Below are positions 13,101 through 17,837 of a stretch of 64,000 bases of DNA, piece after piece; position 1 is the stretch's first letter; each line of letters starts with the position of its first letter. Below the pieces are notes generated by a model. It was given only the letters and a program-made list of their open reading frames with translations. It was not told the DNA's origin and ran no database searches. Source of the stretch: Yponomeuta sedellus (lineage: Eukaryota > Arthropoda > Insecta > Lepidoptera > Yponomeutidae); contig OW203730.1 of assembly GCA_934045075.1 (NCBI GenBank), positions 7,204,785 through 7,268,784 on the forward strand, in the 5' to 3' direction. Both the position numbers and the translations under genes were made by a program.

Positions 13101-14360
13101 TAGAACAATGACCTCGAAGCGAGACCCAGGTTCGATTCCCAGCACGGGTTTGTACCAATGCCCTTGTTTTTTAAGTTACGTTCGTGTGAAGTTATAGTAG
13201 CAATACCACTCGCTTTCGGTGAAGGAAGACATCATGAGGAAACCTGAGTGTCTCAATGAAATACGTTACCGTTTGAAATTGCCAATCCGCGGTGGTTACG
13301 CGTGGTACTTATGCCCATAATTTCTCTCTCTCTCAGAGAGAAAGCCAGTTTCACAATGAAAACAGATTATTAAAACTGCCTTTGAAGAGTGTATCCGAGG
13401 AATCGTGTTTTTATAAACAACATAGTTTCTCTTTATACAGTCTATTTAAACTGCATTTCGGGTGTGCTTTAAGGAAACGTGCATTTTATTATTTTTTATT
13501 GCACTAATTACATGAGTAAATGTACAAGGGAGTGCTTAATGCAAGAAGCATTCTCTTCCAGCAAACCTTTGGTATTCAAGAGACTGGGAAAGGGTAGTGC
13601 AGGAAAAAAAAGGTGAAATACAATAATAAACTTACAAAAACATAGGGAGATACATTAACTTAGATCTACTGGAGGGGAAGGGGGGCTGAATAATACTTTT
13701 ACAAATGAGTCTGAAATAATTACGGAAGTTTACAGATTCTATATAGAGTGGAACACAATGCTGATTGGTGTACAATCGACTCATTGTCTGTTCTCTCTAC
13801 ATCGTAACATCGCAACGGTAATGAATTATTATCTAACTCTTTCCTTTCATTATATAACCAATACTAAACTGAGTTACGATGTATTGCATGTGTTGTACAG
13901 CATGCCAATTTTAGTTTTAGTATAATATAATAGCTGGTCGCGGGCCCCACCTTCGTCTGCGCAATAGCTCGCAGATGGTAGATGTTTTCCTACTATCTTG
14001 ACTACCATCCCACTAGCCCTCAAGGTTTATAATACCCCGCCTGTATGTGGCTCTTTATGGTGAGAAATAAACTTTTTACTTTACTAATTAGTTCTTTCAA
14101 ACAGGGCCCCGTATGCAATAAAGACTTATTTATGTATATGCTACAAATCCCTGGTCACTTAATATTCTAACTGCGCTTCCCACATCCTTGCAACGACTTA
14201 CCGATGCCTTATTGTATTTTTCGACATCCTGGCAAACGATGTCACATCGTGTCTTCGACAGTGGGTCCAGCTTTAGTCTCGTGACGCCTTTAAGGCCTTT
14301 GTGGGTCCATGCTGATGGTAGGCTAACAGCCAGGACTAGGAATAAGTATTGTAGAGCCAT
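1022..14360 (-). CDS. Kal1: Anosmin-1 (Kallmann syndrome protein 1) homologue, 5' part, five exons
   Basis: Anosmin-1 is a secreted extracellular-matrix glycoprotein that binds heparan sulfate and modulates FGF signalling and cell or axon guidance in animals (family knowledge). Five exons are visible in minus order: 14202-14360, 8955-9141, 7336-7534, 4474-4658 and 1022-1164. They join in phases 0, 1, 2 and 1 without a stop and leave the window in phase 0. The protein starts with a signal peptide, then a short Cys-rich segment, an eight-Cys WAP domain, a complete FN3 domain and the start of a second FN3. This is the order of anosmin-1. The landmark WYRFRVAAVSSAGSRGFSAP matches the family's first FN3, and RYKVFWSRRLRG the second. 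The remaining FN3 repeats should lie left of position 1. The introns (roughly 2.7 to 5.1 kb) are filled with SINEs, MITEs and LINE tails. Confidence 0.9.
1560..1730 (+). repeat. LINE 3' end with (TATC)n tail
   Basis: It ends in TTGTACAATAAAGTGTTCTC followed by (TATC)n. The same block is present at 61470-61620. It is read as the 3' terminus of a truncated LINE on the plus strand, inside a Kal1 intron or downstream of exon 5. Confidence 0.6.
1744..1806 (-). repeat. SINE-A tail fragment
   Basis: The TATGTAGCCTATAAACGTC and GCACAGGCC blocks and a GAGA run match the 3' tails at 21143-21235 and 33243-33305. Only the tail is present. Confidence 0.5.
1807..2476 (+). pseudogene. RTE-type LINE ORF2 C-terminus with two nonsense codons and GATA tail
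   Basis: One frame runs from about 1807 to 2464 and encodes the post-polymerase C-terminal part of an endonuclease/reverse transcriptase: DEYVYLGHTLSF, ILPILTYG, WAGHLMRRDDGRWTRAATEW and the closing EEAYTQQWASFMGWIDR. In-frame stops interrupt it at TGA (about 2125) and TAG (about 2338). After the natural stop comes a (GATA)n tail, as in lepidopteran RTE elements. The copy is 5'-truncated and dead. Confidence 0.8.
2510..2911 (+). pseudogene. Second RTE-type LINE C-terminal fragment, frameshifted
   Basis: It encodes MRSLRSMCGVTLNDRIRN, LKEDVVTRIETGILRWFGHL and ERMKEERLTKQIY, then after a frame change near 2770 RACMQRLMNVDEAKVICQDR. This is a different RTE-like subfamily from 1807-2476. It runs directly into the TATG microsatellite. 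Confidence 0.75.
2912..3204. repeat. (TATG)n microsatellite, about 73 units
   Basis: About 293 bases of essentially perfect tetranucleotide repeat. Frames through it translate as Met-Tyr-Val-Cys or Thr-Tyr-Ile-His repeats and are not considered coding. It abuts an RTE 3' end, so it probably grew from the retroelement's own tail. Confidence 0.97.
3395..3540 (-). repeat. RTE-tailed SINE-like repeat (family E)
   Basis: Reverse orientation of the block at 9295-9448 and 55460-55635. It includes the motif whose minus strand reads GGGAGGGCTATGTCCAGCAG. That end resembles codons of the RTE C-terminal motif (AYxQQW), which suggests a parasite of RTE machinery. Confidence 0.5.
3668..3742 (+). repeat. 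3' tail of the 5S-headed SINE
   Basis: Only the last part of the family is present: CGTGGTGGCGTATGGCCTAA, then a CCAGCAGTGGGGACATA block. The 5S-like head is missing. Confidence 0.6.
3950..4070 (-). repeat. SINE-A body fragment
   Basis: It carries the block read on the plus strand as CCTCACGATGTTTTCCTTCA, found in every SINE-A copy of the window (for example 29304-29580 and 61780-61870 in the opposite orientation). Confidence 0.55.
4474..4658 (-). CDS. Kal1: Kal1 exon 4: second half of FN3-1 and linker
   Basis: The acceptor TTGTCAACAG lies before 4658 and the donor ATG|GTGAGT after 4474. One base completes the split AAA codon from exon 3, then the frame reads TKVNLRVWLKPGRWYRFRVA, the F and G strands of FN3-1. 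An Arg/Pro-rich linker (GPRPPPRPRTLRV) follows. The exon is strikingly GC-rich compared with the surrounding intron. It ends in phase 1 and joins exon 5 through a Gly codon. Confidence 0.9.
4690..5140. repeat. Two SINE-B copies in inverted arrangement
   Basis: The left copy (4690-4830, minus sense) includes a tRNA-like core with A-box (AGCTCAGTTGG type) and B-box (GGGTTCGAATCCC type). The right part (about 4918-5140) contains a reversed flank and a second, plus-sense B-box copy. Both carry the ACCTATTTAGAGGCTAAAAA block. The pair forms an imperfect large inverted repeat just upstream of Kal1 exon 4, in intron 3. Confidence 0.7.
5225..5418. mobile_element. MITE with CTGTTAGCTTTTAGA terminal inverted repeats
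   Basis: The ends CTGTTAGCTTTTAGAATATA and its complement enclose about 194 bases. A second copy lies at 62353-62540 with the same interior landmark (AAGTGTCATA then AGTTCCGATA). No transposase is encoded. Confidence 0.75.
5445..5590 (+). repeat. 3' UTR of the LINE family found at 37806-40215
   Basis: The GGCTGAAAACTAGC, CCCGGGTCAGCACCAGCT and CTACCTTTTGCCTTATTTTA blocks match the minus strand of 37806-37985 in order. It is a short 5'-truncated copy. Confidence 0.65.
5636..5870 (-). repeat. LINE 3' end (same family as 98-470)
   Basis: It shares GGCGGCCTTATTACTA and the TAGATAGAATATT edge with the copies at 98 and 59235, and is more diverged in between. Confidence 0.5.
5871..7110. other. Kal1 intron without recognised content
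   Basis: AT-rich sequence with only short scattered frames. No splice-bounded exon, tRNA fold or repeat shared with the rest of the window was found. Confidence 0.5.
7116..7313 (+). mobile_element. 5S-headed SINE, 5'-truncated copy
   Basis: It begins in the family body (TGTCATGTAATGGCAG) and ends GGGGACCTACAAAGGGTTGA, the normal 3' end. The 5S-like head is absent. It lies directly downstream of Kal1 exon 3 in intron 3. Confidence 0.75.
7336..7534 (-). CDS. Kal1: Kal1 exon 3: first half of FN3-1
   Basis: The acceptor AATCCAG precedes GT at 7534 and the donor is AA|GTAAGA at 7330-7335. The exon enters after phase 1 and leaves in phase 2. It encodes the A-to-E strands of an FN3 fold, with IQIQWSDGVG and the anosmin-like FYLLEEQHHVGAEYDEEEL. 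The overlapping plus-strand frame over this exon is not considered coding. Confidence 0.88.
7805..8925 (-). pseudogene. Array of about five decayed WAP-exon copies
   Basis: Minus-strand copies related to Kal1 exon 2 recur at about 7825-8030, 8165-8345, 8381-8520, 8531-8715 and 8756-8905. Each is flanked by a shared intronic block (plus strand CCTTTTGCTTAAA then GTTACA). The copy at 8531-8715 still reads SDSPKWAQACVKACENDAQC, but key cysteines are replaced and it ends in a stop. Others contain stops, indels or lost splice sites. An AATC-tailed insertion (about 8040-8160) splits the first two units. Spacing between units is roughly 170-215 bases where uninterrupted. Confidence 0.85.
8955..9141 (-). 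CDS. Kal1: Kal1 exon 2: WAP four-disulfide domain
   Basis: The acceptor TTTTATTCCAG precedes TGC and the exon ends at the phase-1 donor CAG|GTATTG. It encodes CRTECKLREIKPGTCP followed by a WAP core with all eight cysteines, including the paired KCC and the closing GCGSTC. In anosmins this domain sits directly before the first FN3. This is the only intact member of a row of similar sequences at 7805-9141; the other copies have lost cysteines, reading frame or splice sites. Confidence 0.9.
9295..9448 (+). repeat. RTE-tailed SINE-like repeat (family E)
   Basis: The block runs from GCAGCAGCGCCCC through AACCCGCATGCCCAGCG to GGGAGGGCTATGTCCAGCAG and ends TAGCCTGACGACGAC. A near-identical copy is at 55460-55635 and reversed copies at 3395-3540 and 58780-58830. 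Confidence 0.65.
9682..9850 (-). mobile_element. SINE-B (tRNA-headed)
   Basis: The minus strand shows flank, A-box, B-box (GGGTTCGAATCCC) and then the TAGCCTCTAAATAGG tail block. It is a complete copy with the tRNA-like core. Confidence 0.8.
9865..10020 (+). repeat. SINE-A body fragment
   Basis: It has the AGTAGCAATA block, a diverged version of the GAAAACATCGTGAGGAAA block, and GTGTCTGAGGTGTTCA. No tRNA head is present. Confidence 0.5.
10021..11126. other. Kal1 intron 1 without recognised content
   Basis: No gene or clear element was found. A short GTCAAAGTCAAAAGAATTTT motif near 10470 resembles a LINE terminus on the minus strand. Confidence 0.4.
11275..11518 (-). mobile_element. 5S-headed SINE with internal deletion and target-site duplication
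   Basis: It is flanked on both sides by the 12-base direct repeat CGTTTAATATAT (11263-11274 and 11519-11530), the footprint of target-primed insertion. Most of the 5S-like head is deleted: the body jumps from the GGCACC block to the terminal CACGAGCGCTTCG block. Confidence 0.8.
11577..12231. mobile_element. 655-base foldback element derived from a Tc1/mariner-type transposon
   Basis: The ends TACAGGGTGTCTCATTCAAA and its complement begin arms of roughly 270 bases that are nearly complementary throughout. The unpaired centre (minus strand, about 11866-11943) reads as the last 25 codons of a transposase, RVEYCIEKGGCHFEHLLK plus stop, resembling the C-terminus of IS630/Tc1/mariner-superfamily proteins. 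It is therefore an internal-deletion derivative. One half is also found at 44991-45145. Confidence 0.8.
12697..12880 (+). mobile_element. SINE-C (tRNA-headed)
   Basis: It starts CCTCTGTGGCGCAGCGGTA (A-box-like) and has GGGTTCGAACCCCGGCTAGG (B-box), an A run and a tail with GATGTCGTTGCTTCTG and GGGTATCCT. The same structure is at 59570-59760. Confidence 0.8.
12985..13350 (+). mobile_element. SINE-A with a second tRNA-like head in front
   Basis: Two tRNA-like heads follow each other (about 12985-13070 and 13078-13160), each ending in a TGTACCAATG block. The second continues into the family body (ATCATGAGGAAACCTGAGTG) and the CTCTCTCTCAGAGAGAAAGCC tail. It is probably a SINE inserted into or recombined with a related copy. 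Confidence 0.7.
13485..13620 (-). repeat. LINE 3' end (family of 598-712)
   Basis: It has the same block order as 598-712 and 21440-21530: TTTTTTATTGCACTAATTAC, TGTACAAGGGAG, TTCTCTTCCAGC. Confidence 0.5.
13900..14085 (+). repeat. Probable LINE 3' end
   Basis: The sequence passes from a GC-rich block to TATGTGGCTCTTTATGGTGA and GAAATAAACTTTTTACTTTA, a poly(A)-signal-like end. No second copy was found in the window, so this rests on form only. Confidence 0.3.
14202..14360 (-). CDS. Kal1: Kal1 exon 1: signal peptide and Cys-rich start
   Basis: The ATG at 14358-14360 opens 53 codons that begin MALQYLFLVLAVSLPSAWTH, a clear signal peptide. Two cysteines follow in the motif RCDIVCQ. The exon ends at the phase-0 donor G|GTAAGT (14196-14201). 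Reading on past the donor gives an unsupported tail, so splicing to the WAP exon at 9141 is preferred; that junction gives a CRTEC motif. A possible splice acceptor (CCTCAG) and a weak initiator-like TCAGTT lie about 35 bases upstream of the ATG, so an upstream 5' UTR exon is possible. Confidence 0.85.
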
Positions 14361-14604
14361 CGGGTCACTTCTGCATCACTATTTTGCTCCAAACTGAGGA
14401 ATGGCGCGTCTCTTGGAAGAGCGCGATTTGTATGAGACTATTTATGATTTCGTCACGCGAAAAGTTTATTGTCACTGTTGCTTCCGGCACTCGTAATCTG
14501 TTTGATATAACATAACGGTAGGATATTATGATTAGATCATTTAAGTAATTTAATTGTTTGCCACTGAATGGGTTCCACGCGACGTATAATATCACAGATG
14601 TGGT

Positions 14605-14700
14605 CGGTCAAAGCGGATAAGAGATGACTGCTCAAGACAGGGAAGTGGAAGCTCATGGGGGAGGCCTTGCCCAGCAGTGGGACATAGAAACGGTTGACTA
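14605..14700 (+). repeat. RTE LINE 3' end
   Basis: It reads GGGAAGTGGAAGCTCATGGG then GGCCTTGCCCAGCAGTGGGA, matching the last codons of RTE ORF2 and its tail. It lies upstream of the Kal1 start codon. Confidence 0.55.
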
Positions 14701-14989
14701 AAAAAATATATTTATCGTTTATTAATGGACAGATGGGGCAGGGTTATTAGCCCACGCTTGGGTGCTTTACTTTTATTTTTCACTAATAATTTAAATTGTT
14801 CCCAAGATGTCAAGTTCCATAAGCGAGACAAATGCAAAAGCAACTGTTTCAACCAACCCGTGTTAATTAATTAAGACAGCTGTAATCTAACATCATCGTG
14901 ATCAATTGCGTGGATATTTTTAAATGTCAATTAAGGCTCGCTTCCCAGGATCCTGAGCGGCAATGGTCTCTAATTCTATTAACCGTTGA

Positions 14990-15200
14990 AGGGTAAACAA
15001 ATAGTCCGTCCGAGGAGTAACACGTCGCGTTGTGTCGGTCGTCTGCGAAGTACGTACGTTGGTAGCGAAGTACGCGGGTAAACTGACTGGCGCGGGCTGC
15101 GCGTGCGTTTCGGTTTAGGAAGCCGCGGCTCATGCCGATGCTTTCCTGTCCGAACGCCGATGACGGAAGGTTGCTTTTACTGCAGTCGTACACTCGCGTG
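14990..15200 (-). promoter_or_regulatory. CpG-rich stretch, candidate Kal1 promoter
   Basis: The stretch is far richer in CpG than the AT-rich surroundings. On the minus strand it contains TCAGTT at 15081-15086, the arthropod initiator core. GTACG follows at +28 to +32 and fits four of five positions of the downstream promoter element. It lies about 720 bases upstream of the Kal1 start codon and would need a spliced 5' UTR. This is inference. It could instead belong to an unseen non-coding transcript. Confidence 0.35.
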
Positions 15201-15263
15201 CGGGGAAACCGGGGCCCTAGAGTCCATAAAAAATATAGCAGTTCAATAGAATGTTATAAGCAC

Positions 15264-15622
15264 GACGAAGCGCTCGTGGCCTACGCGAACCGATTTATTG
15301 GAATCAATCACTTGAGTTAAGCAACAACAGGCGCGGTCAGGTACAGAATGGGTGACCGTCCCGTGACTACCGCTAGTGGCATTTTTCCGAGCGCTTCCGT
15401 GCTTTGCAAGACACGTTAAGCCGTGGGTGCCGGCTGTCATGTAATGGCAGTCGTTAAGACATGTCAGAGGTAAGACCTCTTGATACCGGGCGGCTTGATA
15501 ACTTCTGTTAACGAAAGTAAGGCCTGCCACTGTCTTACAATCCTCCACCAACCCGGACTTGGGCTCCGTGGTGGAGTATGGCCGATCCGTGCCCCAGCAG
15601 TGGGGACATACAAGGGTTGATA
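15264..15622 (+). mobile_element. 5S-headed SINE, near full-length
   Basis: The head contains GAGTTAAGCAACAACAGGCG, then CGGTCAGGTACAGAATGGG and TGACCG (about 15314-15358). These line up in order with the internal control region of 5S rRNA (GTTAAGCA, GGCGCGGTCAG, GATGGGTGACCG). A body of about 250 bases follows and ends CCCCAGCAGTGGGGACATAC then AAGGGTTGATAA. It is one of the most complete copies and was used to define the family. Confidence 0.8.
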
Positions 15623-15639
15623 ACAAGCACGACAAGAGA

Positions 15640-16586
15640 TGTTGTTTTCCTCAATTGGCATTATCCTACATATTAAAATGGAAAGGTTAATATAATGCCA
15701 AAATTATAAATTAATAATATTTACTTATTTTTGTGATCGGATCAGTCACACAATTAGTGACTGATTCGACGTTCTCGCAATAAGAAGCGATCAAAAACGT
15801 CTATTAATTTTTTGAATAAAAAAATATTTACAAAGCTATCCATAACTAATTGAATGACTGACAACCTTGTCATTTATATTTGATATATTTTTATTTACTT
15901 ATCCAATGATTTGGCACAAGTCGCTCTTTAAAATCGAAAATGACACCAGCCTGGGTAGTACGACGACGCGAAAAAGCCTTTTATGCCTTTAAGTTCAAGC
16001 CTTTAATGTGAAAAGTCACGACTTTCCAGTACATTAATTGTCAAATTCTGACATTTCATCGCCACTCGTACTACCTATACTTGGCCGAGTTTCATGTAAC
16101 TACAATTCTTACATTGTGATATATATTCGATGATAATGATGACATAAGTTCGAACTTCATCTTTGACCGTGCCTTTGCGCGTGGAGCAAGTATTGTTGTT
16201 GCTTGGTCATAATAAATTTAATTTTTAGCCATAATTCGAACTGTTTCGGGTGGATTACCAGTCATCAGTATTTAAAGTCTCGTACAGTAACCCGTCGATA
16301 GGGTAGTGAAGTGTTTAAAGCTCTTTATTTCGAAGGAAACGTGAATAAATACGATCTGTGCAATTAATCATTAACCCATTGGTAATACGAGCGTTTAATC
16401 GATTCTCGCTGCCCGGCCTACGGTCTCGGAGTCTCGGACGGGTCAGAATTGCGTGCGCGTGAACACTCGCGGTCTGCGGGTGGCCGGCGAATAGTTTGAC
16501 CAAAGAATAAATATCTGCAGAGCATATCACATCTTTGGTAAGCGGTAAGTGTCTCTGGGAGGCTCTAACAAGTTGATATTGCGGTG
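15640..16586 (+). other. Flank and probable 5' UTR of the LINE
   Basis: The LINE's 5' boundary was not found. The GC-rich part at about 16380-16500 directly before ORF1 is the likeliest 5' UTR or promoter. The section 15640-16140 shows no recognised feature. Confidence 0.35.
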
Positions 16587-17771
16587 ATGTCTACCCAAAG
16601 TAAAGCAAGTGCTCCTGCAAAAAATAATGAATCTTGGAAGGCACAGGGCATGTGTATGTCGGGATGTGGCACTATCATAAAGGAGAGTAAAGCTTTTTTA
16701 ACTTGTTCTCTCTGCACTAACAACTATTGCTATTCCTGTGTCCAAGAAGGAAATCTAAAATTCGATGACATTCTTGAGGAAGCAAAGCAGACCTGGGTTT
16801 GCCCTAGTCCCGTTTGCCATTCTAGCTTGCGCAACAGAGGTGACCATCCTTCCACTCCCGTTGGGTCTTCAAAATTGGTACCTAAAAACCCTAATGTCAC
16901 GCTAAGAAATGCCAACAAAAAGTCAGGAAATGACAAAAAACATGAGCCAGGAAAAAATAAATCACCGCAGCCAAACATTGCGGATGTCTCGACTGAAAAG
17001 GCACTTTCTAGCGATAGGATCCGAAAAATTATCCAGGAAGAACTCGAAAACCACACAGATAAGCTTATGGTCAGGATCAACAGGGTGATGGATGGAAAAC
17101 TTAAGGAGATAAAGGAGGAGATGGATCAGATTGCATCTTCGATGAATCTCATTGATGCGAAGTATGACTCTTTCAAAATGCAATTTGAATCTCAGTCAAT
17201 GGTAATCGCGGAACTTAAGAAAGACAACACAAGTCTTAAAACTACTGTATCCGACCTCAGTAATCGATTGGCACAGGCTGAACAATTTGCTCGCTCGTGT
17301 AATTTGGAGATTCAATGTGTTCCTGAGCATAAAGCAGAAAATGTGGTCAACATTGTCACTCAGTTAAGCAAAATTACATCATGTAATTTAAAGGAAACTG
17401 ACGTTCACCACTGCACGCGAATTGCTAAACAGAACACAGAAAGTAACAGGCCCCGCTCCATCGTGGTTCAACTCGCTAATCCACGCATAAGAGACTCACT
17501 TTTGGCATCAGTGATTCAATACAATAAATCGCACCCCCAGGACAAGCTGAGCTCTGCTCATCTCGGAATAGGCGGAGACAAAAAGCCTGTGTATGTGGTG
17601 GAACATCTTACGATCGCCAACAAAGCATTGCATGCCGCTGCCAGATCTAAAGCGAGAGAGCTCGGCTACAAATATGTCTGGGTCAAACAAGGGAAAATTT
17701 ACATGCGAAAAGTCGATGAATCTGGTTACATCACAGTACATAATTTAAATACACTCAATAATCTTAAGTAG
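16587..17771 (+). CDS. LINE ORF1 protein (PHD-like finger, coiled coil)
   Basis: 394 residues from the ATG at 16587 to a TAG at 17769-17771. The N-terminus (about residues 20-80) has spaced cysteines (CMSGC, CSLCTNNYCYSC, CPSPVC) resembling a PHD-type zinc finger, known from ORF1 of CR1-group LINEs. A Lys-rich linker is followed by heptad-rich sequence (about 130-235) suggesting a coiled coil. A C-terminal module begins NLEIQCVPEH, like nucleic-acid-binding modules of other ORF1/FP-type proteins. It should bind element RNA. The frame is intact. The same frame continues past the TAG into ORF2 with no further stop. Confidence 0.85.
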   Translation: MSTQSKASAPAKNNESWKAQGMCMSGCGTIIKESKAFLTCSLCTNNYCYSCVQEGNLKFDDILEEAKQTWVCPSPVCHSSLRNRGDHPSTPVGSSKLVPKNPNVTLRNANKKSGNDKKHEPGKNKSPQPNIADVSTEKALSSDRIRKIIQEELENHTDKLMVRINRVMDGKLKEIKEEMDQIASSMNLIDAKYDSFKMQFESQSMVIAELKKDNTSLKTTVSDLSNRLAQAEQFARSCNLEIQCVPEHKAENVVNIVTQLSKITSCNLKETDVHHCTRIAKQNTESNRPRSIVVQLANPRIRDSLLASVIQYNKSHPQDKLSSAHLGIGGDKKPVYVVEHLTIANKALHAAARSKARELGYKYVWVKQGKIYMRKVDESGYITVHNLNTLNNLK

Positions 17772-17837
17772 TTAATTGTAAAAAAACTGCTTTTTCTTTT
17801 TACATGCGATTGTGCGTCTTATTTTAATACATTCAAT

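Noticed and set aside
14927..15193. 88-codon minus-strand frame in the CpG-rich block
   Set aside because: High GC lowers stop frequency. The translation has no recognisable feature, and the block fits a promoter or 5' UTR better.
15315..15358. A functional 5S rRNA gene
   Set aside because: Only the internal control region resembles 5S. The 5' and 3' stem halves are absent and a long SINE body follows.
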